From assembly GCF_026342835.1 (NCBI RefSeq), contig NZ_JAPEMI010000001.1, forward strand, positions 3,478,501-3,542,500: 64,000 bases of DNA, read 5' to 3'. The notes under the pieces were generated by a model, which had not been told where the DNA came from, made no database searches, and saw only the letters and a program-made list of their open reading frames with translations. The position numbers and the translations under genes were made by a program. Source of the DNA: Streptomyces sp. NBC_00154. GTDB lineage: Bacteria > Actinomycetota > Actinomycetes > Streptomycetales > Streptomycetaceae. Below, in pieces: positions 36,452 to 46,204 of this stretch; within the stretch, counting starts at the first letter, position 1; every line of letters starts with the position of its first letter.

Positions 36452-37876
36452 TCAGTGGTGGAAGGCCGTCGCGACCTCTCGGTCATGACTCAACGGGTGC
36501 CGCTGGCTGCGCAGTTCGGGCAGCAGCAGGCGGAGGTCCTCCAGGAGCAGTTCCGCGAGGTCCGAGGAGAAACCGTTGCGGCACACCACCCGGAGCACCG
36601 ACAGATCCTGCCGGTTGGCGGGGAAGGTGTACGCGGGCACCAGCCAGCCGTGCTCGCGCAGCCGCCGCGACACGTCGAAGACGTCGTACGCCTGCACTTC
36701 GGGGGCGGTCGTCAGGGCGAAGACAGGCAACTCCTCACCCCTGGTGAGGAGGTGGAAGTCGCCCAGCTTCTCGATCTGAGCGGCGAGCCCGCTCGCCACA
36801 TCGCGGGAGGCCTGCTGAACGGCGCGGTAGCCGTCCCGGCCCAGCCGCAGGAAGCAGTAGTACTGCGCCACCACCTGCGCACCGGGCCGGGAGAAGTTCA
36901 GCGCGAAGGTCGGCATGTCGCCGCCCAGGTAGTTGACCCGGAAGACGAGCTCCTCGGGGAGATCCGCGGGCGAGCGCCACAGCACCCAGCCGACGCCTGG
37001 GTAGACCAACCCGTACTTGTGCCCGGAGGTGTTGATGGACGACACCCGGGGAAGCCGGAAGTCCCACACCAGGTCCTCGTCCAGGAACGGCGCCACCATC
37101 GCACCGGACGCGCCGTCGACATGGACGGGGATGTCGAGGCCGGTGCGTTCCTGCAGGGCGTCCAGGGCCGCGCAGAGGTCGGCGATGGGTTCGTACGAAC
37201 CGTCGAAGGTGGAGCCCAGGATCCCGACCACGCCGATGGTGTTCTCGTCGCAGAGTTCGGCGGCGGCCTGCGGGTCGAGATGGAAACGGCCGCCCTCCAT
37301 CGGGACCTGCCGGGCCTCGACCTCCCAGAAATTGCAGAACTTGTCCCAGCAGACCTGCACATTGATGCCCATCACCAGATTGGGCTTGGCGCTCGCCGGG
37401 TAGCGGTCGGCGTTCCTGGCCGCCCAGCGGCGTTTGAGCGCCAGGCCGGCGAGCATGCAGGCCTCGCTGGAGCCGGTGGTCGAACAGCCCACCGTCGTCG
37501 AGGGGTCGGGCGCGTTCCACAGGTCGGCGAGCATCGCCACACAGCGGCGTTCCAGCTCGGCGGTGCGCGGGTACTCGTCCTTGTCGATCATGTTCTTGTC
37601 CCGGCACTCGCCCATCAGCACCCCGGCCTCGGGCTCCATCCAGGTGGTGACGAAAGTGGCGAGATTGAGCCGGGAGTTTCCGTCGAGCATCAGCTCGTCA
37701 TGGACCAGGCCGTACGCGGTCGAGGGCGGCAGCGGTCCGTCGGGGAGCCGGTGCCGCGGCGGCGCGGACGTCATCCCGACCGTCGGATCCGCCTCCCCGA
37801 AGAACGGGTTGAAGGCACGCCTGCGCCGCTCTTTGGACGGTTCCTTCTCGTGGTTCGAACCCTTGTGGAGAGGCAT
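36452..37876 (-). CDS. gadB: Glutamate decarboxylase
   Basis: A 474-residue PLP enzyme converting L-glutamate to GABA and CO2 while consuming a proton. GAD hallmarks are visible: DEYPRTAELERRCVAMLADL, the TTGSSEACMLAGLALKRRW segment, HVDGASGAMVAPF, and the Schiff-base Lys in INTSGHKYGLVYPGVGW. The N-terminus starts at ATG 37876 (MPLHKGSNHEKEP). It is followed upstream by WrbA and a ClC channel on the same strand, a plausible acid-stress group. No GABA/glutamate antiporter is in the window. Confidence 0.93.
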   Translation of the reverse strand: MPLHKGSNHEKEPSKERRRRAFNPFFGEADPTVGMTSAPPRHRLPDGPLPPSTAYGLVHDELMLDGNSRLNLATFVTTWMEPEAGVLMGECRDKNMIDKDEYPRTAELERRCVAMLADLWNAPDPSTTVGCSTTGSSEACMLAGLALKRRWAARNADRYPASAKPNLVMGINVQVCWDKFCNFWEVEARQVPMEGGRFHLDPQAAAELCDENTIGVVGILGSTFDGSYEPIADLCAALDALQERTGLDIPVHVDGASGAMVAPFLDEDLVWDFRLPRVSSINTSGHKYGLVYPGVGWVLWRSPADLPEELVFRVNYLGGDMPTFALNFSRPGAQVVAQYYCFLRLGRDGYRAVQQASRDVASGLAAQIEKLGDFHLLTRGEELPVFALTTAPEVQAYDVFDVSRRLREHGWLVPAYTFPANRQDLSVLRVVCRNGFSSDLAELLLEDLRLLLPELRSQRHPLSHDREVATAFHH

Positions 37877-37934
37877 CGGCGGACAGTCCTTCTCAGCTCG
37901 TGGCGGTGATGACGGTGGCGGTGGCCTGCTCGGT

Positions 37935-38558
37935 TCAGCTCCCGGCCGCGAGGCCGGACTTGATGGCGCGGGTGAACTTCACGACCCGCTCGGCCTGCAC
38001 CCGGGCCGCGGTCAGGGTCTGCTCACCGACCGGGATGTCACCCTGCCCGGCGACGTGCGAGGTGCCGTACGGATTGCCGTCGACGAACTTCGTCGGGTCC
38101 GTGTAACCGGGGGCGACGAGGATGCCGCCGAAGTGATGGATCGAGTTGTAGAGCGCCAACAGCGTGGACTCCTGACCGCCGTGCGCGGTGCTGGTGGAGG
38201 TGAAGCCGCTGTAGACCTTGTCCGCGAGCTGACCCGCCTGCCAGAGGGCGCCCAGCCGGTCCAGGAACTCCTTGAGCTGGGCGGCGACATTGCCGAACCG
38301 GGTCGGCGACCCGAAGATCACGGCATCCGCCCAGATCACGTCGTCCTTCGAGGCCTCGGCGATGCCGGCGGTCGCCTTCGCGTTGGCGGCCCAGGCCGGG
38401 TTGGAGTCGATGGCCGCCTGCGGCGCGAGCTCAACCGTCTTGCGCAGCCGTACCTCCGCGCCGGCCTTCTCGGCGCTCTCCGCAATGGTCTTGGCGATGG
38501 TCGCGACGGTGCCGGTGGCGGAGTAGTAGATGACGGCGACGTGGACAGGCAGGGGCAT
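37935..38558 (-). CDS. wrbA: NAD(P)H:quinone oxidoreductase, WrbA type
   Basis: A 207-residue flavodoxin-like quinone reductase from ATG 38558 (MPLPVHVAVIYYSATGTVAT). The FMN phosphate loop is YSATGTVATIA, with the second FMN loop VIFGSPTRFGNVAAQLKEFLD and the family motif STSTAHGGQESTLLAL. It reduces quinones by two electrons, avoiding semiquinones. It is probably co-transcribed with gadB, 58 bp away. Confidence 0.92.
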   Translation of the reverse strand: MPLPVHVAVIYYSATGTVATIAKTIAESAEKAGAEVRLRKTVELAPQAAIDSNPAWAANAKATAGIAEASKDDVIWADAVIFGSPTRFGNVAAQLKEFLDRLGALWQAGQLADKVYSGFTSTSTAHGGQESTLLALYNSIHHFGGILVAPGYTDPTKFVDGNPYGTSHVAGQGDIPVGEQTLTAARVQAERVVKFTRAIKSGLAAGS

Positions 38559-38660
38559 ACGGGAACCTCCGACGGGCAGATCGGGACGTGGCCATACGAA
38601 TGTGACGATACGGACAACTGTCGCGACCGGCGCGTCGGACAGGCGCGGTGCGGGTCCGGT

Positions 38661-39938
38661 TCACCTCAGTGGTGTGCCGTCCTCGTGGAGCTGCATCTGG
38701 GGCCGCCCGGTCACCAGCAGCCAGCCCGGCAGTGAGGCGATGCACAGCAGCGGCAGTACGGCCGGGTCGCTGACCAGCACCGCCGCCGTGAACAGGCTCA
38801 ACCAGCCCTGCCGGGTGACGGCCAGCAGAACCCCCAGCACCGCACAGGCCACCGCGAGCGCCGGCGGCACCGCGTCGACCGTGGCATGGGCGCACAACCC
38901 GAGCGCGACGCCGATGAACACCGCAGGGAAGATCCGGCCGCCCCGGAAGCCGCAGGTCGCGGCGGTCACCAGCGCGGCCGTCTTCACCACCGCCATGGCG
39001 GCGAACTGGCCGGCCGACCAGCCGTTCGGATCGGCGCTGAGCTCCTTCACCTCGTCCAGTCCCTTGAAGAGCGTGAGATGCCCGCCGAGCGCGCCGAGCA
39101 GGCCGAGCACCAGACCGCCGCAGGTCAGCATCAGGACCGGATGGCGCAGTGTGTGAAAGGCGCGGTGCACGTACGGGAACGCGTACACCGTCGCCAGTCC
39201 GAGCAGTGCCGCCGCCGACGTGATCACGACCGAGGCGAGCAGATCGTCCCAGTTCGGGCCGGGGTACGGCGGCAGCGACAGGTCGAAGCTGGGGTGGGCC
39301 AGCAGCGTCATCGTGAGCGCCCCTGCAGCGCCCGCCGCGAGCGGGCCGAAGAGACGGTCCCAGAGCGCGCCCGGCTCGCCGCCGCCGGCCGCGAGCGACT
39401 CGGAGAGGATCAGGGCCGCGGCGACCGGGGTGCCGAAGAGCGCGCCGATGGTGCCGGCCGAGGCGAGCGCGATCCACAGGGCGGCCGGGGTCCGCGGGGC
39501 GGCCCGGCGGCCCAGCCAGAAGGCGAGCGCGATATTGGCGGCGGTGATCGGGTTCTCGGGCCCCAGGCTGACCCCGCCGGCCAGCGCCAGGACCGTCACG
39601 ACCAGCAGCCCGGGGATGACGTCCGGCGGCAGGGGCGGATCGACCAGCCCGGTGGTGGCCGGGTCGGGTCCCGCGTGACCGTGCACCGTGCGGATGACCA
39701 GGCCGATCGCGAGGCCGGTGGCAGTGAGCATCACGATCATCCACAGCGAGGAGTACCCGCCGATGGAGAGCGCCTCGGGAAGCGTCTCCCAGAGCACGTT
39801 CCGGAGCTGCTCCGCGAGGAGACTGATGCCGAGCAGGACGAGTGCCGATGCCACACCCACGACCAGGGCGGGCACGATGAGAAGCAGCAGCCGACGTGCG
39901 GAGGCGGACTCGGCGAGCGCGGGGGAGTCGGAGACCAT
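38661..39938 (-). CDS. ClC-family chloride channel/antiporter
   Basis: A 425-residue protein with about 10-11 hydrophobic helices. ClC filter motifs are recognisable: GGVSLGPENPITAAN (the GPE motif with the gating Glu) and CGFRGGRIFPAVFIGVALG (the G-x-F-P motif). In bacteria such proteins exchange chloride and protons and support extreme acid resistance together with amino-acid decarboxylases; glutamate decarboxylase lies two genes downstream. The start is ATG 39938. Confidence 0.88.
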   Translation of the reverse strand: MVSDSPALAESASARRLLLLIVPALVVGVASALVLLGISLLAEQLRNVLWETLPEALSIGGYSSLWMIVMLTATGLAIGLVIRTVHGHAGPDPATTGLVDPPLPPDVIPGLLVVTVLALAGGVSLGPENPITAANIALAFWLGRRAAPRTPAALWIALASAGTIGALFGTPVAAALILSESLAAGGGEPGALWDRLFGPLAAGAAGALTMTLLAHPSFDLSLPPYPGPNWDDLLASVVITSAAALLGLATVYAFPYVHRAFHTLRHPVLMLTCGGLVLGLLGALGGHLTLFKGLDEVKELSADPNGWSAGQFAAMAVVKTAALVTAATCGFRGGRIFPAVFIGVALGLCAHATVDAVPPALAVACAVLGVLLAVTRQGWLSLFTAAVLVSDPAVLPLLCIASLPGWLLVTGRPQMQLHEDGTPLR

Positions 39939-40086
39939 CGGCTCACCCTAGCGACGCAAAAGCCGCATAATTCGCCGATCGGATCCAAGCGTGAGGGCAA
40001 TTCGGGCTTGCACCTCACGTCACGTCAGGGCTCAGGCTCGGACGCGTACCGACGTACAGAGCGAAGAGAAGAAGGGGCGGGGAACC

Positions 40087-40845
40087 GTGGATCACTCCGT
40101 GGGGCGGGTCGCCGGTTTCGCCGGAGTCACGGTGCGCACACTGCACCACTACGACGGCATCGGACTGCTCTCGCCCAGCGGGCGCAGCCACGCGGGCCAC
40201 CGGCGCTACGACGACGGCGACCTCGACCGGCTGCAGCAGATCCTGTTCTACCGGGAGCTCGGCTTTCCGCTCGAAGAGATCGCGGTGCTGCTCGACGACC
40301 CGGACGCGGATCCGCAGGACCATCTGCGCCGCCAGCACGCTTTGCTGTCCGGCCGGATCGCCGAGCTCCAGAAGATGGCCGACGCCGTCGAAACAGCCAT
40401 GGAGGCACGGAAGATGGGCATCAATCTCACGCCCGAGGAGAAGTTCGAGGTCTTCGGGGCCAAGGACCCGGAGGAGCACGCGGAGGAGGCCGAGCGCCGC
40501 TGGGGCGGAACGGCCACGTACGCGGAGTCGCAGCGCCGGGTGGCCCGCTACACCAAGGACGACTGGAAGCGGATGCAGGTCGAGGTCGCCGCATGGGGCG
40601 AGGCGTACAGCGCCGTGATGGAGGCGGGCGAGCCGGCCGGCTCGGAGGCCGCGACGGAGCTGGCCGAGGCGCACCGGCTCCACATCTCCACATGGTTCTA
40701 CGAATGCACCTACGAGATCCACCGCGGGCTCGGCGAGATGTACGTGTGCGACCCGCAGTTCCGCGCGTACTACGAATCGATCCGGCCCGGTCTGGCCGAG
40801 CACCTCCGGGACGCGATCGACGCCAACGCGGAGCGCCGGGCGTAA
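40087..40845 (+). CDS. MerR-family regulator with TipAS-type domain
   Basis: A 252-residue protein from GTG 40087 (VDHSVGRVAGFAGVTVRTLH). Residues 3-70 are a MerR winged helix (VRTLHHYDGIGLLSPSGRSH). A coiled coil spans about 80-115. The C-terminal TipAS-like domain (about 130-250: WGGTATYAESQRR, WFYECTYEIHRGLGEMYV) is the module that traps thiopeptides and other drugs in TipAL. It is likely a multidrug-sensing activator. It ends at a perfect hairpin shared with the convergent gene. Confidence 0.88.
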   Translation: MDHSVGRVAGFAGVTVRTLHHYDGIGLLSPSGRSHAGHRRYDDGDLDRLQQILFYRELGFPLEEIAVLLDDPDADPQDHLRRQHALLSGRIAELQKMADAVETAMEARKMGINLTPEEKFEVFGAKDPEEHAEEAERRWGGTATYAESQRRVARYTKDDWKRMQVEVAAWGEAYSAVMEAGEPAGSEAATELAEAHRLHISTWFYECTYEIHRGLGEMYVCDPQFRAYYESIRPGLAEHLRDAIDANAERRA

Positions 40846-40853
40846 CTCCCTGT

Positions 40854-40882
40854 ACGGGGGCCGAAGGCGCCTCGGCCCCCGT
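40854..40882. terminator. Bidirectional terminator hairpin
   Basis: ACGGGGGCCGA (40854-40864) and TCGGCCCCCGT (40872-40882) form a perfect 11-bp stem with a 7-nt loop. It sits between the convergent MerR-type and YbjQ genes. There is no T-tract. Confidence 0.65.
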
Positions 40883-40889
40883 CAGGCGG

Positions 40890-41255
40890 TCAGGTCTTGC
40901 TGATCACTGCCGCCGTGCCGTACGCACAGACCTCCGTGCCCACATCTGCCGCCTCCGTCACATCGAAGCGCATCATCAGCACCGCATTGGCGCCGCGGGC
41001 CATGGCCTGCTCGACGAGCCGCTCCATGGCCTGGTTGCGGGTGGCGACGAGGGTCTTGGTCAGCCCCTTCAGCTCGCCGCCGATCATCGACTTCAGCCCG
41101 GCGCCGATCTGGCTGCCGAGGTGACGCGAGCGCACCGTCAGGCCGAACACCTCACCGATCACCTGGGTCACCTGGTAGCCGGGGACGTCATTGGTGGTGA
41201 CGACCAGAACCTCGGACCGCGCGGTCTGACCGCCGCCGTAATCTTCAATGCCCAT
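40890..41255 (-). CDS. YbjQ/UPF0145 heavy-metal-binding domain protein
   Basis: A 121-residue protein from ATG 41255 with AGGAGGT upstream. It matches the YbjQ family: VLVVTTNDVPGYQVTQVIGE, VFGLTVRSRHLGSQIGAGLK, GLTKTLVATRNQAMERLVEQA and GANAVLMMRFDV. The family forms pentamers; the function is unknown despite the metal-binding name. Confidence 0.88.
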   Translation of the reverse strand: MGIEDYGGGQTARSEVLVVTTNDVPGYQVTQVIGEVFGLTVRSRHLGSQIGAGLKSMIGGELKGLTKTLVATRNQAMERLVEQAMARGANAVLMMRFDVTEAADVGTEVCAYGTAAVISKT

Positions 41256-41412
41256 CGTGTGGCACCTCCTGGGGACAGCTTTGTCCCGGTTCACCCCCTG
41301 TGCATCCTCGCGGCATCCTCGCGTGGGCCACTGGAACCCGGAGGCGTCTTGTGGCGTTGATAGCTTTGGGCGGCCACGCAGCCACCATCGACCGATCCTG
41401 GAGCCCGGACCC

Positions 41413-42126
41413 TTGAATACGCTTGCGCTCGGACCGAGCTGGCTGGACCCGGACCATCTCATCGGGCAGTTCGGCCTGCTCGGTGTGTTGGTCATCGTCT
41501 TCGCCGAGTCCGGGCTGCTGATCGGTTTCTTCCTGCCCGGTGACTCCCTGCTGTTCACCACGGGCCTTCTGGTGACGACGGACAAGCTGCACACCCCGCT
41601 GTGGCTGGTCTGCGTCCTGGTGGCGCTGGCGGCGATCATCGGCGACCAGGTGGGCTATCTCTTCGGCCGCAAGGTCGGCCCGTCGCTCTTCAAGCGGCCG
41701 GACTCCCGCCTCTTCAAGCAGGAGAACGTCGAGAAGGCCCACGAATTCTTCGAGAAGTACGGTCCGAAGTCGCTGATCCTGGCCCGCTTCGTGCCCGTCG
41801 TGCGTACGTTCACGCCGATCATCGCCGGTGTGAGCCGGATGAACTACCGCTCGTTCATCACGTTCAACATCATCGGCGGCGTGCTCTGGGGCGTCGGCGT
41901 CACACTGCTCGGTGCCGGGCTCGGCCAGATCGAGTTCGTCCGCAAGAACATCGAGGCGATGCTCGTCCTGATCGTGCTGATCTCGGTGGTGCCGATCGCG
42001 ATCGAGTTCCTGCGCGCCCGCAGCAAGGCGAAGAAGGAAGCGGCCGCCCAGAGCGAGGGCCGGGACCCGATCGCCGGAGGCGGCAGCCCGGCTCCGGGCC
42101 AGCGCGGCCGCCACGCCAAGCGCTGA
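41413..42126 (+). CDS. DedA-family membrane protein
   Basis: A 237-residue membrane protein with four to five helices. TTG 41413 (LNTLALGPSWLDPDHLIG) is the best-placed start, about 9 nt after GGAG. DedA motifs are the N-terminal E-x-G-x-x-x-P-G-E-type region ESGLLIGFFLPGDSLLFTTG, then GDQVGYLFGRKVG, and the conserved FVPVVRTFTPIIAGVSRMNY. DedA proteins are thought to be proton-coupled lipid flippases. It has a basic cytoplasmic tail. Confidence 0.88.
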   Translation: MNTLALGPSWLDPDHLIGQFGLLGVLVIVFAESGLLIGFFLPGDSLLFTTGLLVTTDKLHTPLWLVCVLVALAAIIGDQVGYLFGRKVGPSLFKRPDSRLFKQENVEKAHEFFEKYGPKSLILARFVPVVRTFTPIIAGVSRMNYRSFITFNIIGGVLWGVGVTLLGAGLGQIEFVRKNIEAMLVLIVLISVVPIAIEFLRARSKAKKEAAAQSEGRDPIAGGGSPAPGQRGRHAKR

Positions 42127-42151
42127 CCCGACTCCGTACCGGCAGAGGGCG

Positions 42152-43855
42152 TCAGAAGCCGCGCGTCCGCTTGGCCGCGCGGCGGTTCGCCCCGCCGACC
42201 GCTCCCGGCACCCGCATGAACAGCCGGGAGATCTCGCTCCCCAGGTTCACCCCGATCGCGATGGCCAGCGCCGTCGCCACCGCGGTCGACAGCGAGGCGA
42301 GCCCCCGGTCCAGCTCGTTCTGCGCGACACCCAGCAGACCGAAGTACGTGGCCGAACCAGGCAGCAGCGGACCGATCGCCGCCGTGATGAACGGCAACGA
42401 CGAGGTGTACCGGTACCGCGAGAACAGCTGCCCGAAGAGTCCCACCAGACCCGCCGCCACCGCCGTCGCCGCCACCGGCGAGATACCGGCGGTCCGGGCC
42501 ATCGCCCCGTAGATCACCCAGGCCACACCGCCGTTGAGGGTCACCGCGAGCACCGTGGACCGTTCCTGCTGGAGCAGGATCGCGAAGGCGAAACAGAGCG
42601 CCATCGACGCCAGGATCTGCACCACCGGCCGGTCGTGGGCCACGAACCGCTCCTCCGGATTGAGCTGGGCGCCCAGCTGCACCCCCAGATACAGGACCAG
42701 CAGCACACCGGTGACGATGGCGATGAAGAAGTACATGACTTCGAGGAGCCGGGCCGCCGCGGTGATGTAGTAGCCGGTCAGACCGTCCTGGACGCCCGCC
42801 ACCAGAGCCCGCCCGGGCAGCAGGGCGAACAGCCCACCGGTGATGACGGCGGACGGCCGGATGCCCGTCGAGTGGGTCAGGGTCAGTGCGACCCCTATCG
42901 CGGCCGGAGGCATCGCCGCCACCACGAACTGGTAGAACTCCGGCATCCCGCGCCCCGCGAAGAGCCAGGCGAGCCGGTCGCCGAGCATCGCGCCGGCCGC
43001 CGCCACCACGAAGACCAGCGCGTTGCCGCCGACCAGCACCGACGCCGCACCGGCCAGCCCGCCGCCGGCCAGCGTCAGCACCCAGCCGGGGTACGGATGC
43101 CGGTTGCGCCGGATCTCGGCGAGCCGCCGGTACGCCTCCTCCAGGGAGACCTCGACATCCTCGGTGGTGATGTCGTCGACGAGCCGGAAGACGGCCGCCA
43201 GCCGGGTGTAGTCGGTGCCGCGGCGGCGTACGGTGCGGCTCGCCGTCACCGGATCGTCGACCAGCGACGGCTGGTGCGAGATCGACAGCAGGGTGAAGGT
43301 GACCGTCGGCTCGCAGCGGTCGAGACCGTAACTGCGGGTCACCGCGAACATCGCGGCCTCGACGTCCTCCGCGCCCTCGCCGCCCGCGAGCAGCAACTCC
43401 CCGATACGCAAGGTCAGGTCGAGCACGCGCGGCACCGCGGGACCCGCTTCGTCAGGCTTCTGCACCGGCTCGGGCGCCGGCCGCTCGGCGACGGGCATCC
43501 GCAGCATCGTGCGCATCCGGTCCTGCCAGGGGGCCTCCTTGGTCAGCTGGACCATCGGAATGCCGTGCGCCGGGGTGAAAGCGGGCGGCGACTGCCTGGC
43601 GCCGTGGGTGCGCGGCGGGGCGAACGCGGAACCGATCGTGTCCGAGCCGCTGCCCGAACCCGATCCGGAGCCGGAAGCGGAACCTGTGACAGGTGGCTCG
43701 GGCGTCAGACCGGCCGGAATGGCGAACTCCGAGGTGGGATGGTCGTCCTCCGACGGAGTCGCGGACTTCCCCACCCCCTCCGGCGGGACGAAGGCGCTGC
43801 GCGCCTCGTCGGACTGGGGCTTCTGGTCCTCAGGACCGCCCTGTTCCGCCACCAC
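42152..43855 (-). CDS. Threonine/serine exporter-type protein (ThrE-like fusion)
   Basis: A 567-residue protein from GTG 43855 behind AAGGAGCGAGG. An acidic, disordered N-terminus (about 1-130) includes a run of Ser-Gly pairs. It is followed by the ThrE cytosolic and membrane domain (DLTLRIGELLLAGGEGAEDV, then about 10 helices), equal to fused DUF1212 and DUF3815. It exports threonine, serine or similar amino acids in Corynebacterium relatives. The converging DedA gene ends 25 bp away. Confidence 0.88.
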   Translation of the reverse strand: MVAEQGGPEDQKPQSDEARSAFVPPEGVGKSATPSEDDHPTSEFAIPAGLTPEPPVTGSASGSGSGSGSGSDTIGSAFAPPRTHGARQSPPAFTPAHGIPMVQLTKEAPWQDRMRTMLRMPVAERPAPEPVQKPDEAGPAVPRVLDLTLRIGELLLAGGEGAEDVEAAMFAVTRSYGLDRCEPTVTFTLLSISHQPSLVDDPVTASRTVRRRGTDYTRLAAVFRLVDDITTEDVEVSLEEAYRRLAEIRRNRHPYPGWVLTLAGGGLAGAASVLVGGNALVFVVAAAGAMLGDRLAWLFAGRGMPEFYQFVVAAMPPAAIGVALTLTHSTGIRPSAVITGGLFALLPGRALVAGVQDGLTGYYITAAARLLEVMYFFIAIVTGVLLVLYLGVQLGAQLNPEERFVAHDRPVVQILASMALCFAFAILLQQERSTVLAVTLNGGVAWVIYGAMARTAGISPVAATAVAAGLVGLFGQLFSRYRYTSSLPFITAAIGPLLPGSATYFGLLGVAQNELDRGLASLSTAVATALAIAIGVNLGSEISRLFMRVPGAVGGANRRAAKRTRGF

Positions 43856-43934
43856 TCGACCTCGCTCCTTCTTGGCTGCGCGTCTTCGGTTGCGCTTGTG
43901 CCCAGTATGGGCACGGACATGGGTGCACACGCGA

Positions 43935-43971
43935 AACGGGCGGCACACCGGTGAAAGGTGTGCCGCCCGTT
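43935..43971. terminator. Hairpin between the pyrophosphatase and ThrE-like genes
   Basis: AACGGGCGGCACACC (43935-43949) pairs with GGTGTGCCGCCCGTT (43957-43971), a perfect 15-bp stem with a 7-nt loop. It lies downstream of ppa on the minus strand and ahead of the ThrE-like gene, so it most likely terminates ppa transcripts. Confidence 0.65.
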
Positions 43972-44068
43972 CCTTGCACGGAACTGCAAACGGACCTTGC
44001 GCTGGACCGTACGGACCGCATACGGAATCGGCGTCGAGCCTGTCCGACGGCTGCGGGGACCGCAGGCG

Positions 44069-44563
44069 TCAGTGCGCGCCGCCCTGCGCCTCAAGGCGCT
44101 TGTAGGAGGCCTCGATCTCGGCCTCCGCCTCGGCGCGGCCGACCCAGTCGGCGCCCTCGACGGACTTGCCGGGCTCCAGGTCCTTGTAGACCTCGAAGAA
44201 GTGCTGGATCTCCAGGCGGTCGAACTCCGACACGTGGTGGATGTCGCGCAGGTGCTCCACCCGGGGGTCGGAGGCCGGGACGCACAGCAGCTTGTCGTCG
44301 CCGCCGGCCTCGTCCGTCATGCGGAACATGCCGATGGCGCGGCACTTGATGAGGCAGCCGGGGAAGGTCGGCTCGTCCAGGATGACCAGCGCGTCCAGCG
44401 GGTCGCCGTCCTCGCCGAGGGTGTTCTCGACGAAGCCGTAGTCGGCCGGGTAGCTGGTCGAGGTGAAGAGTCGACGGTCCAGGCGGATCCGACCGGTCTC
44501 GTGGTCCACCTCGTACTTGTTCCGCGAACCCTTCGGGATCTCGATGGTGACGTCGAACTCCAC
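44069..44563 (-). CDS. ppa: Inorganic pyrophosphatase
   Basis: A 164-residue family I soluble pyrophosphatase hydrolysing PPi to phosphate. GTG 44563 ([20 protein letters not shown]) is preferred to ATG 44578, because the intervening bases form GGAGGAG 5 nt upstream and family members start exactly here. The active-site acid set is visible in [20 protein letters not shown] and the following [10 protein letters not shown]. It is divergent from dacB. Confidence 0.96.
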   Translation of the reverse strand: MEFDVTIEIPKGSRNKYEVDHETGRIRLDRRLFTSTSYPADYGFVENTLGEDGDPLDALVILDEPTFPGCLIKCRAIGMFRMTDEAGGDDKLLCVPASDPRVEHLRDIHHVSEFDRLEIQHFFEVYKDLEPGKSVEGADWVGRAEAEAEIEASYKRLEAQGGAH

Positions 44564-44649
44564 GGGTGGCTCCTCCATGATCAACACATACGACTGGTGA
44601 TTAAGTGTCCCCCACGGAGATGTGTGCTCGCGAAAGGGGCTGGTCAACG

Positions 44650-46155
44650 GTGGCCGAGCCGGTGAAAAGACCGTCGATCAATCCGTTGAAAGCGTTCCGC
44701 GGGCCGACCGGAGCGGCCCGCCTGAACAAGTTGCACGGACTGAGCAACTGGCAGTTCACGGCAGGCTCCGCCGTCCTCGGCCTGGCGCTCGCAGCCGGCG
44801 CCGTCCTCGCCGCCGGTCCCTGGGACTCGGGTCAGCGTAAGGCCGAGCAGGAGTGGGCGGCCGCCAGGAGCCGTACAGGTGGTGCACATCACGAGGCCGC
44901 CGCACCGTCAGGACCGGCCCCGGCCCCCAGTGCCCCGGCGGTCCTCGCGGGTCTGAGCACCGGGGTCAACAAGTCGGCCCCGGATGCCCCGGACACCCCG
45001 GACGGAGCAACGGCCGACCTCCGGGACACCCTCACCCCGTTGCTGAACGCCTCCGCGCTCGGCACGGTCCGTACCGCCGTCGTCATCGACACCGCCACCG
45101 GCAGGCGGCTGTACGGGAAGGGCGCCGACACCGCCATGACGCCCGCCTCCACCATCAAGATCGCCACCAGCGTCGCCGCGCTCTCCGCCCTCGGCCCCGG
45201 ACACCGCATCGCCACGACGGTCCAGGCGTCCCCGGACTCCCGCAGCCTCACCCTCGTCGGCGGTGGCGACCCCACGCTCGACAAGGCGGCGCTGCGCGAG
45301 CTGGCCGCGGACACCGTGCACGCGCTGCGCGACCGCGGCATCGACACCGTCCGGCTCGCGTACGACACGTCCCGGTACTCAGGACCCGCACTGCACCCGA
45401 TCGGTCCCAACGAGAACATCGCCCCGGTCAGCGCCCTGATGGTGGACGAAGGGCGGCTCGACGGTACGGACCGCGGACCCGCCCCGCGCAGTGGCGACCC
45501 GGCCGGTGACGCCGCCCGCGCCTTCGCCGGACTGCTGAACGACGCGGGCATCGACACCGGGTCGGGCCCGGTGTCCGGCCGCCCGGCCGCCAAGTCGCGG
45601 CCCGTCGCCAAGCACCTCTCCGACCCGCTGTCCGCCCTTGTCGAACGAGCCCTGACCAACAGCGACAACGACATCGCCGAGGCGCTGGCCCGGCAGACCG
45701 CCCTGGCCACGGGCAAACCCGCCGACTTCGACGGCGGCCGACGGGCCGTCACCGCGCAGCTGAAGAAGCTGCATCTGCCGCTGGACGGCGCAACGTTCGC
45801 CGACGGCAGCGGACTGAACCGGCAGGACAAGGTCACCGCCGGGCTGCTGGCCGGGCTGCTGGCCCGCGCCGCCGACCCGGACCATCCCGAACTGCGCCCC
45901 GTCCTCACCGGCCTCCCGGTGGCCGGCTTCAGCGGCACCCTCAGCAAGCGGTACACCGAGACATCGCGCGGCACCGGCCTGATCCGCGCCAAGACCGGGA
46001 CTCTCACCGGAGTGAACACCCTCGCGGGGACCGTCGTCGACGGGCAGGGGCGACTGCTCGCCTTCGCCTTCATGGCATCCGGTACGACCTCGCCGTCCGA
46101 GGCCCAGTCCTCGCTCGACGCCCTTGCCGCGAGCCTCGCCGCCCGCACCCGATGA
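44650..46155 (+). CDS. dacB: D-alanyl-D-alanine carboxypeptidase/endopeptidase (PBP4, S13)
   Basis: A 501-residue class C penicillin-binding protein trimming peptidoglycan stem peptides. GTG 44650 follows AAGGGG. One transmembrane anchor is at about 40-60 ([20 protein letters not shown]), then a Pro/Ala-rich linker. The S13 active-site motifs are present: SxxK ([12 protein letters not shown]), SDN ([10 protein letters not shown]) and KTG ([11 protein letters not shown]). It lies in the conserved ppa-dacB-metalloprotease-tilS-hpt-ftsH order of Streptomyces. Confidence 0.93.
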   Translation: MAEPVKRPSINPLKAFRGPTGAARLNKLHGLSNWQFTAGSAVLGLALAAGAVLAAGPWDSGQRKAEQEWAAARSRTGGAHHEAAAPSGPAPAPSAPAVLAGLSTGVNKSAPDAPDTPDGATADLRDTLTPLLNASALGTVRTAVVIDTATGRRLYGKGADTAMTPASTIKIATSVAALSALGPGHRIATTVQASPDSRSLTLVGGGDPTLDKAALRELAADTVHALRDRGIDTVRLAYDTSRYSGPALHPIGPNENIAPVSALMVDEGRLDGTDRGPAPRSGDPAGDAARAFAGLLNDAGIDTGSGPVSGRPAAKSRPVAKHLSDPLSALVERALTNSDNDIAEALARQTALATGKPADFDGGRRAVTAQLKKLHLPLDGATFADGSGLNRQDKVTAGLLAGLLARAADPDHPELRPVLTGLPVAGFSGTLSKRYTETSRGTGLIRAKTGTLTGVNTLAGTVVDGQGRLLAFAFMASGTTSPSEAQSSLDALAASLAARTR

Positions 46156-46204
46156 GCCGGTCAAGAGCTCACCGCGGAGCGACCCGAGCACGTACGGTTG
46201 ACGC

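Noticed and set aside
43600..43700. Tandem repeat (Ser-Gly codons) as a mobile or CRISPR-like repeat
   Set aside because: It is a low-complexity linker inside the ThrE-like coding sequence. No CRISPR array was seen anywhere in the window.
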